DNA of 44,195 nt from an uncultured Lachnospiraceae bacterium (GCA_945949085.1 CAMFDJ010000024.1:1-44195); one strand, 5' to 3'. Positions 26,001 to 35,214 are shown, counted from the stretch's first letter. The notes: a model not told the origin generated them from the sequence alone. A program made the numbers and translations.

Positions 26001-26575
26001 AAGCTTACCAGATTTTCTGTCTCAATTCCGGGTTCCTGTTCTACACCAAACTGCACCTGTTCCATTCCCGGTATTTCCGACAGATCCAGTAAAAAAGAAC
26101 CTTCTTCCGTCTCACCGGTCACTGCAGCCACACGATAAATACCCTGTGAAAGAGAAACCTCTTTTGTATCAAATTCATACGCGCCGCCGCATCCCTTCGA
26201 TGCATTCAAACAGAGGCGCTCACCTGTCTGCACATGGGATAAGATCAGACTGACATTTTCATATTGCTTTTCCTCATCACCGATAGAGGCTACAATCACA
26301 TTGCCATCCTGCGCATCCTGCTGCATCACTTCCTGTATGTATATGTAATTCAGGGTCGGTTTTTCCCCTTCCGTCTGCTCCTTTGCAGCATTTTGCGATA
26401 CATAGTCCGTCGTTTCGAGGTTGGAAGTATCCATGATATCTACATAGGACTCGTTGCCGGAAACGGTATCCGCCAAGACCGTCACGTTGGCAAGCGGCGG
26501 CTGCATGACAAGCACCGCCGAAAGAAACAGCGTCATCCATTTTTTTGCATTTCTCAGGTTATGTATCATTTGCAT
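23057..26575 (-). CDS. Bifunctional autolysin: N-acetylmuramoyl-L-alanine amidase plus glucosaminidase
   Basis: About 1172 residues, secreted (hydrophobic segment around residues 12-32). After an acidic linker, an Amidase_3 domain lies at about 268-480: VIFLDPGHDSAHAGA, the metal-binding Glu in INEEDITL, VSIHFNS and the catalytic Glu in IVEHAFLTN. Then follow about five 90-residue beta-sandwich repeats of the GBS-Bsp type (about 482-985; KVVFKVYPTQD, YTVYAYSKNYYGK, YKIQAYVKGSNGK). A glucosaminidase domain closes the protein at about 1010-1172 (VEVAFVQAMKETNFLRY, QYNFAGIGATGGG). It cuts both peptide and glycan bonds of peptidoglycan. The promoter at 26618-26646 rules out an upstream TTG start at 26626; ATG at 26575 or 26569 fits. 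Confidence 0.85.
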   Translation of the reverse strand: MQMIHNLRNAKKWMTLFLSAVLVMQPPLANVTVLADTVSGNESYVDIMDTSNLETTDYVSQNAAKEQTEGEKPTLNYIYIQEVMQQDAQDGNVIVASIGDEEKQYENVSLILSHVQTGERLCLNASKGCGGAYEFDTKEVSLSQGIYRVAAVTGETEEGSFLLDLSEIPGMEQVQFGVEQEPGIETENLVSLESFSGEGEAGLDAQQVAGEANSGADSTEMEGLLSIDVTDLSGASEGIADALAKAKADTSEETDGVIASERMQAGSVVIFLDPGHDSAHAGARANGINEEDITLKVAQYCKEYLTNTYTNVVVYMSRSTAACPHPGLSSGDDNSARVADAKSVNADAYVSIHFNSLADKNVSGAMVFYPNSNYNSSVGSKGSTLAAQIQEQLVKLGLSDRGIRIENSKTGDTYPDGSLADYYGVIRGAKKVGIPAVIVEHAFLTNASDAAFLKSEDNLKKLGIADALGIANAFSLSTEETQYDAEDLTVTGIDGANGSFQINLIGATPVERIDKVVFKVYPTQDTSLSYLYTAQADEDTEGTYTVKGSVSNHDMTVGTYKVIAYVYDAAGRKTQLRSTTFTIDEAAIDTSGMSIRVKKTTTQKKVTLTLRGNDGAADVYFKVSATRGGKKISKKINAEQKSAGWTATLQISDFKAMGAYTVYAYSKNYYGKTKKVCQTSFTIDGPSLRNVTVSNINLEKGTFRLKANKVQSASGIKKVRFQVKNLTGKKVTKTYAAKMRGSYYYADLNFKDFGYQLGKYQIAVTADDGNGISEQISKVNYTFEAPAPQITAKLVARETKLQLSAKNLGIGVNVKGVRFTVTHAGGAVKKKTYDAKNKSGVWSASVKVSDLAKSGTYKIQAYVKGSNGKYTKVGKVKRVTVSDIQGGKVTTKERSAGGTYLYVGSISANSTVSKVEVKAWPSSKSSARYTYTAKAQGSGKYRALIDPKNHKGVGGTYKYQVTVTLKNGVSERILSGKFAMDEAMDGDDAEDDFENEDGYHTITGSNGVTVAQMMAYYQANASYPGYYAGSDASTLKKFCTIYYNECKAENIRVEVAFVQAMKETNFLRYTGDVDIQQYNFAGIGATGGGAKGNSFSTVTLGIRAHIQHLKAYANKDPLTKSCVDPRFTYVARGTAPYVEWLGIPDNPYGKGWATAQNYGSSILQMISQLKQY

Positions 26576-26617
26576 CCATCTCCATTTCAAACTCTTTTTT
26601 GAAAAACACACAGTCTC

Positions 26618-26646
26618 AGTATACAAGTCTTTTTTTGTCTTTTCAA
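26618..26646 (-). promoter_or_regulatory. Sigma-A promoter of the autolysin gene
   Basis: Minus strand: TTGAAA (26641-26646), 17-base spacer, TATACT (26618-26623). The expected start near 26611 gives a leader of about 36 bases before the ATG at 26575. Confidence 0.72.
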
Positions 26647-26688
26647 TGGAACTTTTATCCTAATTTCCTTAATTTTGTCTTAACACCC

Positions 26689-26723
26689 AAAAGAGCCGCC
26701 ACACCGAAGCGTGACAGCCCTTT
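26689..26723 (-). terminator. Intrinsic terminator after the interrupted Fn3 gene
   Basis: A stem of about 15 bp, including a few G-T pairs, is closed by a C(TTCG)G tetraloop and followed by TTTT on the minus strand. It lies about 70 bases after the TAA at 26793, directly upstream of the autolysin promoter. Confidence 0.75.
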
Positions 26724-26792
26724 GTTCATACTACTTTTTGCTTTACTACTGCTTTTAGATTGCTTTTCGCTTCTGCCGCATTTGACCGCACA

Positions 26793-28445
26793 CTATTTTG
26801 CTTTTACCTTCTTAGCCGGGCTCGTTACGGTAAAATCAGCTTTGAGCGCATTCTTTCCGCTTGAAACCTCTACCTTATAGTAATAGGTAGCACCCTTTCT
26901 GGATTTCTTATCTGTGAAGGAGGTCTTCTTTGTGGTGCCAAGTTTTGTATATTTACCCTTTGCCTTAGTAGAACGGTAAATCGTATACTTCACACCGGAA
27001 GCACCTGCAATCTTATCCCATTTCAAGGTTACCTTACCCTTCTTGGACGATGCCTTCACCGCAAGGTCTGCTGAGGCTGTCACCGAAGCGGGTTTTGCGC
27101 AATATCTGCTGTATACGGCACTGTCTGCACTGCTGCCTACCTCGCCGCATGCCACTACTACATAGTAATAGGTCACGCCGCTTGCCAGATCCGCATAATC
27201 ATAAGCTGATGTTCCCGTAACAGAATTGGCAATGCCTTTGTATTCTTTGTAGGAAACCGCATCATTCTGACGCGCTCCGCCGACCAGACCTACCGGAATC
27301 TTTGCACTTGCTTCATTTGGCCAGATGCCTCTTGCATCATAACCACTCTTAATGGTATCAATGACCTGATAGTTATCATTTGCTTCCTTTGCAATGGCTT
27401 TGCAGGACAGGGCATATTCTGCGTCATCCGTCAGATACAGCTTTTGGTCCGCATCATAAACAGGCATCTTGGTGGAACGGTAAACCTTGTAATACTTTGC
27501 ACCGGATACCTTTTTCCAGCTGATCTTCACGCCTTTCCTGCCATCCTTAGTCGTGACATTCCTGGCTGTAATGCCCTTTACTGCACCAAGCGATACCGGT
27601 TCCTCACAGTATGCGTAACTCCACTCACTGTATTCCTTCTTGGAATTATAAGCCCTGATTGCGATGTCACTGACATAGCCGCCTGCCTCAATACCGGAAA
27701 TGGTATACGTATTTTTCCTGGTCACACGCAAAACGGGTTCCCTCGTCGTTGCAATACCGCTGCTGTAATTCACTGTATATTTTATCTCATATCCACTTGC
27801 AAATTTGTCCGGGTCCCAGTTGATCACAACTTTACTCCCTTTGACCTCTGCCCGGATATTCATCGGCTGCGTAAGCTCCATCCGGACGCCGTCCGAAGCG
27901 ATCTGCATCTGCTGGTTCTTTCCATCCTTACAATAGGCAACGATGATGTAATGATAGTACTGATCGCTGCTCAGCTTCTTATCGGTACAGGAAGTTGTTT
28001 TTGCTTTTTTGATAGTCTTGATCAGCTTGTATCCGGTAGACTGAAGTGCTGTCTTAACGCCCTGTGCGGAATACTTCTTTGAAATGACACCCGGATCATA
28101 ATTTTCCTGATCGCTGCGGTAAATTTCATATCGGTCTGCGTTTGCCACCTTCGTCCAGTTGAGCTTCACACCGGTCTTTGAAGTTTTCACTGCGTGAAGG
28201 CTGAGCACCTCAGATGCGATTGCCTTTACATTTACAAATCGATACTCGCTGTATACCGTCTTTTTGGTATCTCTGTCGTAGTAGTAGGAGCGCACCTTAT
28301 AAGTGTAGCTATTACCCGCCTTTACCTCCTCATCCACAAAAACGTTGCTTGTTGTCGCGGCAAGCTTTTTGTATTTTTTACCGCTCTTTCTGTAAATTTC
28401 GTAGCCCGTCACTTCCTCTGCATCCATGGAAAGCTTGATGCTCTT
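26793..28445 (-). pseudogene. C-terminal part of the interrupted Fn3 protein (downstream of in-frame TAA)
   Basis: 551 codons without a stop, in the same frame as the gene at 28446-30893 and separated from it only by TAA. It holds about five Fn3-like domains: TGYEIYRKSGKKYKKLAATTS, NADRYEIYRSD, SGYEIKYTVN, GAKYYKVYRSTK and GVKYTIYRSTKAKGKYTKLGTTK. It aligns along its whole length with the second half of the 1305-residue paralogue at 31136-35053. No signal peptide is present and no ribosome site precedes the first internal ATG (28427), so independent translation is unlikely. It would be made only by stop readthrough, or if the stop is absent in other strains. Otherwise it is a dead 3' part of a recently broken gene. 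Confidence 0.75.
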
Positions 28446-30893
28446 TTAATCGGAAGAAGTGCTGACATAGGGCTTTGTCATCGCGATTTTCGCGCTCACC
28501 ACATTGGTCGCCGGTCCGATCGCCGGATAATAGGTATACGCAGCATTCATCTGCATACTCTGCATGGATCCGCCTTTATAGAAACGAGCCGGATAGCTAT
28601 AAGTCATCGGACTCTTGGAAAGCGGCGTGTACACATTGTTCTTGATCTCATCCCCCACCTTGTAAGGCGTTGTGGCATCATAAGTACATGCAACAAAATA
28701 ATATGTCTTTCCCTTCACAAGACCAAGCTTGCTTCTGATATCCTCTGCTCTGCCCGTTTTCCCGCTAAAGCCTTTGTATGCCACCTTATTGAGTGCCCGA
28801 ATCTCCGCATTGGACTTGTTCATCACACCGGCGCCGATTGAAGATTCAAATACACCATATCCCATCAGATCATCGTACAGACTATTTTCGCGTTCAATGA
28901 CTGGACGACCGTACGCATCCTTTCGGACATTCCCGTTTTCATCCTTTTCATACTGCACTCTGACAACGTTTGTCCAAAATGGTTTGTACTGGTAGAATTT
29001 CGGAAAGGTGCTCTGGTCATAGGCGTAAATACAAACATTTGCATCCACCTTATCCCACACAAGGTCTATGGTTCCATCCGTCTGCTTTTCCAATTGAAAC
29101 CCTGTTATCGCCGGCACCTTAGCCGCATCCGTCTGTATCTCGGATTGGAAATAACCAAAGGTCGTAATAAGGCTGAGCTGCTCCACATTATTCTCATATT
29201 TTTCAAAGTCCGAAACGCCACTCGGTACGACTGCATAATAATGATAAGGGTATGTCAACAGATAGCCCCATTTCATGGAGGTTTCAAACGAACTTGTTGT
29301 GTTTACGGACAGGTCAGAGGTGACAAGTCCCTTTTCTTTCAAAAATGCCTTGTTGTTTTTATAATCGTAATACTTGAAAAAGTCAGCGGCAGTCATATTC
29401 AATTTCTTTTTGGAACCGATTTTATATAGCGTATACGCACTTGCACCTTCCGATGCATTCCATTTCAGTACCACTTCCTTTTGATCCGCCGTCGTATAAT
29501 CCGTAATCGTCAGACCGGATACCGGCTGTACCTGTTTGAGCGGCTGTCCGACGGTAAAGGCGATTTCATCAGACCATGGTCCGACGTGATCGATCACCCG
29601 ATCCACAAATGTTCTTTGTCCACCCTTTGCATTTGTATATGGCACATCCACATAATGTCCGCTCACACCTCTCACTTGAAAGGTCACTTTTTCTCCCGGT
29701 GCAAACGAACGGTTTGTTTCATAGTAGTTATTTTGATACGGCTCACAAAAATATGCATTTCCCTTCGCATCGCAGTATTTTTCTACAGTCACATTCTTTT
29801 CGATTTCGCCGTTTATTTTTACTTCATAAAATAACAGATCGTCCGACTCATATCCATGCCCATTGGGGTTCAGACTACTCAAAGGATTCCAGGAAAGCAG
29901 GACCTTCTTCCTGCTTAGCGATATCGCATCATCGGCACTTCCATACCAGGTATAGCACCATTTTCCATCCTTTTCAAAAGCGGTATAACACAGCCTTGAA
30001 AAACCGCTGTCTCCACTCGTTATGTAGTAATCCGGTTCCTGCGTGTAGTCTGCAGCCTTTGTCACATAACGGCCGTACTTTTGCCGGATCGCCTCCGGGT
30101 TTAAATCGGTCACCGTTTCAACCGGCGTCACACGATAATAACCATTCTCCGGATAGTAATAGATTCTCTGCTGACCGCCAGTCTGCTGTTTCTCTATCGA
30201 ACTATAATAAACATTGCCGATTTTATACAATCCGTTCGATGCATCCCGATAAGCGTCTGCATTTGTACCGCTTAAGACCGCAATCTCATTCCGGGGATTC
30301 AGCATCGTCTCCTTGGTACGATAATTGTAGGTACAGCTATCATAATATTTCCCGTTGTAAGAATACCAGCCGGTCTGCGCATCTGCCTGTAGCATTCCGC
30401 TTGCATAAACAGCATCCGGATACACATAGGTATCGGTTGTTTTGGCTGCCGGCTTGCCGTCCTTTTGATAGGTATCGGTCGCATAACTTACCGCAGTCAC
30501 TCCGATGACCTTGGAAACCGAACCGTCAATCGCTGTCTGGGCGTCGATTTCCTCCCAGACAGCTTCCTGTGCTTCGTCTGTCGTTTCTTGCGTCTCTTCT
30601 GCCGATTCCTGCACTTCGTCTGTTTCCGCCGTATTCTTTACAGACGCCTCATCTGCTGTAAACGTTGTATCGTTTGCCGATACCCCGGCTTCCGCGTCAT
30701 AAGTCTTAGCAACACCTGTCTCATCTGTCAGCATTTCTTCTATGCCCACTTCATCCGTCTCTTCGACAAATGCCGCCTCACCGGCCGCATTCTCCCCTTG
30801 CATCGGCACAGCGAAAGCTGTCTCTCCCATCACCAGAGAGAGCGACAGGACAAATGCAAGCACACGCTTTTTGTGAAAGAACTTTCTTCTCAT
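28446..30893 (-). CDS. Large secreted Fn3-type protein, truncated by an in-frame stop
   Basis: 815 residues from the ATG at 30893, chosen because AAGGAG lies five bases before it and because MRRKFFHKKRVLAFVLSLS equals the start of the paralogue. A signal peptide (cleavage near AFA, residue 28) is followed by an acidic Glu/Thr-rich linker. Next is a Tyr-rich region with GLYKIGNVYY-like motifs, then Fn3-like domains (VSGLTITDYTTADQKEVVLKWNA; ITGFQLEKQTDGTIDLVWDKVD). The reading ends with TSSD-TAA at a point where the paralogue continues with no break (TMSAKNSVKL). The truncated product lacks about 40% of the full protein. No wall-sorting motif is seen. Function unknown; surface adhesin or matrix protein by general resemblance. 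Confidence 0.75.
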   Translation of the reverse strand: MRRKFFHKKRVLAFVLSLSLVMGETAFAVPMQGENAAGEAAFVEETDEVGIEEMLTDETGVAKTYDAEAGVSANDTTFTADEASVKNTAETDEVQESAEETQETTDEAQEAVWEEIDAQTAIDGSVSKVIGVTAVSYATDTYQKDGKPAAKTTDTYVYPDAVYASGMLQADAQTGWYSYNGKYYDSCTYNYRTKETMLNPRNEIAVLSGTNADAYRDASNGLYKIGNVYYSSIEKQQTGGQQRIYYYPENGYYRVTPVETVTDLNPEAIRQKYGRYVTKAADYTQEPDYYITSGDSGFSRLCYTAFEKDGKWCYTWYGSADDAISLSRKKVLLSWNPLSSLNPNGHGYESDDLLFYEVKINGEIEKNVTVEKYCDAKGNAYFCEPYQNNYYETNRSFAPGEKVTFQVRGVSGHYVDVPYTNAKGGQRTFVDRVIDHVGPWSDEIAFTVGQPLKQVQPVSGLTITDYTTADQKEVVLKWNASEGASAYTLYKIGSKKKLNMTAADFFKYYDYKNNKAFLKEKGLVTSDLSVNTTSSFETSMKWGYLLTYPYHYYAVVPSGVSDFEKYENNVEQLSLITTFGYFQSEIQTDAAKVPAITGFQLEKQTDGTIDLVWDKVDANVCIYAYDQSTFPKFYQYKPFWTNVVRVQYEKDENGNVRKDAYGRPVIERENSLYDDLMGYGVFESSIGAGVMNKSNAEIRALNKVAYKGFSGKTGRAEDIRSKLGLVKGKTYYFVACTYDATTPYKVGDEIKNNVYTPLSKSPMTYSYPARFYKGGSMQSMQMNAAYTYYPAIGPATNVVSAKIAMTKPYVSTSSD

Positions 30894-31018
30894 ACCTTCT
30901 CCTTCCCTTCCTTTCGTTTTCTCCCAATCTTTATGCCACCACAATAATAAGCATGATGCAAACTCTCGGTTCCTTTTCTCCCGCAAGTTTTTCCATGGCA
31001 AAGAAAACCCATAAAATT

Positions 31019-31046
31019 ATTATCTCACATCCTACCAAAATAACAA
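31019..31046 (-). promoter_or_regulatory. Promoter of the interrupted Fn3 gene
   Basis: Minus strand: TTGTTA (31041-31046), 16-base spacer, GATAAT (31019-31024) with an extended -10 TGA just before it. The 15 bases GATGTGAGATAATAA are identical in the promoter of the paralogue at 35125-35152. The leader is about 118 bases long. Confidence 0.68.
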
Positions 31047-31049
31047 GAC

Positions 31050-31084
31050 AAAAAAGCTGCCATGTGTTTGCATGACAGCTTTTC
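31050..31084 (-). terminator. Intrinsic terminator after the 1305-aa Fn3 gene
   Basis: Minus strand: about 11-bp stem (AGCTGTCATG with CATGGCAGCT, one G-T pair), six-base loop, then TTTTTTG. It lies about 52 bases after the stop at 31136. Its T-run reaches into the -35 region of the next gene's promoter. A T-rich run on the other side makes it possibly bidirectional. Confidence 0.85.
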
Positions 31085-31135
31085 TTTATAGCACTTCTAT
31101 TTTGTGTATTCTTCTCATAATATTCAAAGCGCTGC

Positions 31136-34100
31136 TTATTTCGCTTTTACTTTCTTTGGCGCAGAAATGACTGAAATATCTGACTTCAGTGCACTCTTTC
31201 CGCTGCTAACCTCCACTTTGTAGTAGTAGGTCTTACCCTTCTTGGATTTCTTATCTGTGAAGGATGTCTTCTTTGTAGTACCGATCTTGGTGTATTTCCC
31301 TTTTGCCTTGGTAGAACGGTAAATCGTGTACTTCACGCCGGAAGCGCCCTCAATCTTCGTCCACTTCAGTGTCACTTTACCCTTCTTGGAGGTTGCCTTT
31401 ACATTCAAAGCAGCTTTCGCAGTAACAGCAGCTGGTTTTGAGCACTGCACGCTGTATACATAGGAATCAGTTCCACCGCTTGGCACTTCTCCGTATGCAC
31501 GAACTGTATAATAGTAAGTGACGCCGCCTGCAAGGTCTGCATAATCATAGGCACTGGTACCAACGATAGAATTAGGGACACCTTCATACTCTTTATAAGA
31601 AACATTGTCATTTGTACGAGATCCCGTACTCCGCGTGAAAAGGCTGTCTGTTGCCTGGAAGTTGTCATTGCTCTCCTTCGCGATTGTTGTGCCTGCGACT
31701 GCATATGTCTTCAAATCTGCATCATAGGTACCCATCTGTGTAGAGCGGTATACCTTGTAATACTTTGCACCGGATACCTTCTTCCAGCTGATCTTCACAA
31801 CCTGTCTGCCATCCTTTGTCGTAACAGTCTTCGCCGTGATTCCCTTTACTGCTGCAAGCGGTACATCTTCTGTGCTGTAATATCCATACCAGTCACTGTA
31901 CTCTTTGCTCTTGTTATAAGCGCGCACCCTGAAGGAAACATTGCCGCCTGTCTCCAGTCCTGAAATCGTCAGCGTTGCTTTCTTTGTTGTCTTTTTGATT
32001 GGCTCGTTCGTTTTATTGTAACCATACTTATCCCTGACTTTGTACTCAACCTCATAGCCGGCTGCATACTTGTCAGCATCCCATGTGATCACCACTTTGT
32101 TGCCCTTGTTGACAGCCTGTACATTTTGTGGTGTCTGCAGATCCATATAGACATAATCTTGACCCATTAAGATCTGTGTCGTCTTACCATCCTTAAAGTA
32201 CGCAACCACCATATAAGTGTAGCCTTCTTCAGTGCTCAGCTTCTTATCCGTATAAGTCGTGGTCTTTGCTTTTGTAATCGTCTTCAAAAGCTTGTAGCTG
32301 GTAGAGGACATATACGTCTTAAAGCCGGCTGCAGAAAACTTCTTAGATATAATTGTTGGGTCTGCATTGCTCAGGTCCGTGCGATATACTTCATATTTGA
32401 CTGCATTCGGAACCTTTGTCCATTTTAATTTCACGCTTGTCTTAGATGCCTTGAACGCATGCAGATCAAGCTCTGCTCCGGCAATAGTCTTTGCAGTCAC
32501 TGTGCGATACTGACCGTAGAAGGTCTGCTTGGTATCTCTGTTGTAGCTGTAAGAACGGACCTTATAGCTATAGCTTGTATTAGCCTTCAGTCCCTCATCC
32601 AGATATACATTGCTGGTAGTGGTTGCAATCTTCTTATACTTCTTGCCCACCTTGCGATAAATTTCATAGCCTGTTCCCAGGCCACTGCTCATCGTCAGTT
32701 TCACACTGTTCTTTGCAGACATTGTTCTCACAGTAGGTTTTGCCAGTTTTGCCTTCAGGCTTACCACACTTGTAGCCGGTCCCAATGTCGGATAATAGGT
32801 GTATGTACAATTGATCGTAGCAGTCTTCTGCATATCCTGCCGATCCTTATAACGACCTGTGTAGCTGTAAGAAACCGGTGTCTTCTCAGCAGCTGAGAAT
32901 TCCTCATCCTCATCATAAGTGCGGGCGATAAAATAGTAGGTCTTGCCTGCTGTAAGACTCATTTTGGAAATAACATTTTCATATCTTCCGCTGTTTCCGT
33001 CTGTGGCGTAACATTTTACCTTATTGTATGCCACGTAGTCCTTTGAAATATTAGTTACATTTCCGCCTAATGCATTATCATAATATGTATTGTATGAAGA
33101 CATATCAGTTGCAAGAGAAACCTTGTCGTAAACCTGCGGTTTTCCCGCTGCATCCTTGATGATATTACCGTTTGCATCTACACTGTAAAGATTTCTATAT
33201 ACCTCACTGTCAAATTTCTTGTACTGATACATCTTCGGGAAGCTGCTCTGGTCATAGGCATAGATCAAAACCTGTGCATCTACCTTATCCCATACAAAAT
33301 CAAACGTGCCGTCAGACTGCTTTTCCACTTTAAAGCCGGTCAGGGCAGGTGTATAAACCGCCGGTTCTGCCGCGGTCTGCACTGCAGCAAAGGCAGTAAT
33401 TGTCGTCAGAGACTGGTCATTGTAATATTTATCGGAATCTGCAACATTTTTTGGCACTACCGCAAAATAGTGGTACTGATAATCCGGCGTATAATACCAG
33501 TCTGTTTCCGTTGTTCCCGTTGTCACGCTTCCGGTCGTGATGTCAGTAATTGTCAATCCCTTGGATTGCAGGAAATCATAATCCCAGGAATCATATTTGC
33601 TGAAATCGGCCGCAGTCATTGAAATCGGCTTTTTAGAGTCGATTACGTATACTGCATACTCATTTGCCTGTGTCAATGCATTCCATTTCACCCGGATAGC
33701 GTCAGCATTTCCGTCCATTTTGGTTGCCGTCAAACCTGTCACAGCAGGCACTGCAGTTCTGGTTGGTATGGTATAGGTATATTCTTCTGACCACGGACCG
33801 ACTCCATCGATCACAGTGATATCTCCACCGTCCGGATCACCATTCTCATCGGTCACCTGCTTATACACCTTATGTCCATAAACACCGCGCACCTGAACCT
33901 TGACACTTTCTCCGGCACCCAGTGCGCTGCTCAGTGTAAAACCGGTGCTACCGGTATAATAGTGAAGCACACCGCTTGCATCATAGGCACGACCCATATT
34001 ATAGGTGTAATCCTGTCCGTTTACTTTCACCTCATAGTACACAGAAGAATTCGGTTCATATTTATCCAGATTCAGATTGGGATTTGTCAGGGAATACCAA

Positions 34101-35053
34101 TTCATATTCACTTTCATTTTATCAAACGCAATGGCATTACTTGCATTCACATACCATACGTACTTGTACTTCCCATTGTTGTAGAAACTCCTTGAACTCA
34201 AATAGCTCTGCTTGTACGCTTTTCCGTTGACCTCATAGTAATCCGGATCGCCGGAAGCAAGAGTTTGGGTATAGCGACCATATTTCTTATTGATTGCCGT
34301 GCGGTCATACGAATCCGTCACTCCCAATACGACAACAGCCTGACTAGGCTCGTAGTATAATTTGGTCACTCCGTCTACTGTGATAGAATCGATGTTTCTA
34401 TAACTTACTCCATTGATGTTGTAAAAACCTGTGTTTGCATCTTTGTATGCAGCGGCATCCGTTCCCGGCGCAACAGCCATTTCACTGCTGCCATATAATA
34501 CTGTCTCATCCCGCAATGCATTATAGTAGCCGTCATCATAGAGCTTGCCACCATAGCTGTAAAAACCCGTCTTGACATCTCTTTCCAGCTTGCCCTTTAC
34601 ATAGATATCCTCCGGTGATACATAGGTATAGACATAACGGGCTACCGTCTTTCCATTGTCATCTGTCATCGTAGAATAGGACAGTGTCCCCTTCAGGCCG
34701 ATGACCTGTGACAGCTTACCGTTTGCAGCCTCCTGCGCCTCGAGTTCATCCTCTCCCTGTGCTTCCTCAGTCTGCTCTTCCTCGGTCTGTTCCTCCTCGG
34801 TCACCACATCTTCCGCTGCCACCGGATCCCCGGTGTCCACATCTGCCTGTACATCTGCCGCATCATTAGCCGATACAGCTTCCTGTGTTTCCTGCACCTC
34901 AGCTGACTCTTCCGTAACAACTTCTTCCGTCACAGCAATTTCCTGCGGTTCTATCTCTGCGACCGGTGCTGCAAAGGCAGCTTCCCCCATCACAAGAGAA
35001 AGAGACAACACAAGTGCAAGTACTCTTTTTCCGTTGAAAAACTTCTTCCTCAT
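31136..35053 (-). CDS. Large secreted protein with multiple Fn3-like domains
   Basis: 1305 residues from the ATG at 35053 (AAAGGAG upstream; a further ATG at 35068 is less well placed). It has a signal peptide (MRKKFFNGKRVLALVLSLS, cleavage near AFA-AP) and an acidic linker rich in Glu, Thr and Val with EEEQTEEEQTEE. A Tyr/Gly-rich region follows (TGFYSYGGKLYDDGYY, TGFYNINGVSY), then about seven Fn3-like domains to the end, each with a YxVYR(S/T) strand. The last one ends in a basic tail (KKVKAK). It is a paralogue of the gene pair 26793-30893 just downstream. Without LPxTG, SLH or choline-binding repeats, its wall retention is unexplained. Likely a surface or matrix protein. Confidence 0.8.
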   Translation of the reverse strand: MRKKFFNGKRVLALVLSLSLVMGEAAFAAPVAEIEPQEIAVTEEVVTEESAEVQETQEAVSANDAADVQADVDTGDPVAAEDVVTEEEQTEEEQTEEAQGEDELEAQEAANGKLSQVIGLKGTLSYSTMTDDNGKTVARYVYTYVSPEDIYVKGKLERDVKTGFYSYGGKLYDDGYYNALRDETVLYGSSEMAVAPGTDAAAYKDANTGFYNINGVSYRNIDSITVDGVTKLYYEPSQAVVVLGVTDSYDRTAINKKYGRYTQTLASGDPDYYEVNGKAYKQSYLSSRSFYNNGKYKYVWYVNASNAIAFDKMKVNMNWYSLTNPNLNLDKYEPNSSVYYEVKVNGQDYTYNMGRAYDASGVLHYYTGSTGFTLSSALGAGESVKVQVRGVYGHKVYKQVTDENGDPDGGDITVIDGVGPWSEEYTYTIPTRTAVPAVTGLTATKMDGNADAIRVKWNALTQANEYAVYVIDSKKPISMTAADFSKYDSWDYDFLQSKGLTITDITTGSVTTGTTETDWYYTPDYQYHYFAVVPKNVADSDKYYNDQSLTTITAFAAVQTAAEPAVYTPALTGFKVEKQSDGTFDFVWDKVDAQVLIYAYDQSSFPKMYQYKKFDSEVYRNLYSVDANGNIIKDAAGKPQVYDKVSLATDMSSYNTYYDNALGGNVTNISKDYVAYNKVKCYATDGNSGRYENVISKMSLTAGKTYYFIARTYDEDEEFSAAEKTPVSYSYTGRYKDRQDMQKTATINCTYTYYPTLGPATSVVSLKAKLAKPTVRTMSAKNSVKLTMSSGLGTGYEIYRKVGKKYKKIATTTSNVYLDEGLKANTSYSYKVRSYSYNRDTKQTFYGQYRTVTAKTIAGAELDLHAFKASKTSVKLKWTKVPNAVKYEVYRTDLSNADPTIISKKFSAAGFKTYMSSTSYKLLKTITKAKTTTYTDKKLSTEEGYTYMVVAYFKDGKTTQILMGQDYVYMDLQTPQNVQAVNKGNKVVITWDADKYAAGYEVEYKVRDKYGYNKTNEPIKKTTKKATLTISGLETGGNVSFRVRAYNKSKEYSDWYGYYSTEDVPLAAVKGITAKTVTTKDGRQVVKISWKKVSGAKYYKVYRSTQMGTYDADLKTYAVAGTTIAKESNDNFQATDSLFTRSTGSRTNDNVSYKEYEGVPNSIVGTSAYDYADLAGGVTYYYTVRAYGEVPSGGTDSYVYSVQCSKPAAVTAKAALNVKATSKKGKVTLKWTKIEGASGVKYTIYRSTKAKGKYTKIGTTKKTSFTDKKSKKGKTYYYKVEVSSGKSALKSDISVISAPKKVKAK

Positions 35054-35124
35054 ACCTTCTCCTTTCATAATTTGGAATTTTGGCTTTTTATTTTGCCATA
35101 GCAGCGCAATAAAACCATCAATTT

Positions 35125-35152
35125 ATTATCTCACATCTTCCCGAAAAGACAA
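35125..35152 (-). promoter_or_regulatory. Promoter of the 1305-aa Fn3 gene
   Basis: Minus strand: TTGTCT (35147-35152), 16-base spacer, GATAAT (35125-35130) with extended -10 TGA. The stretch GATGTGAGATAATAA is shared with the downstream paralogue's promoter, so the duplication included the control region. The leader is about 65 bases. Confidence 0.68.
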
Positions 35153-35214
35153 GCAATTTTTCTCTCTTTTTTCATAAATTCTTCATATTTTCTTCACATT
35201 TTACATTCGCTCTC

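Noticed and set aside
26576..26626. Longer autolysin start at the TTG at 26626
   Set aside because: It would lie upstream of the predicted transcription start and within the -10 spacing; the signal peptide begins after the ATGs at 26575/26569.
29576..30508. Plus-strand open frame of 310 codons
   Set aside because: It is antisense to the Fn3 gene at 28446-30893. Its composition (Ser, His, Arg, Pro) is that of a shadow frame and there is no ribosome site.
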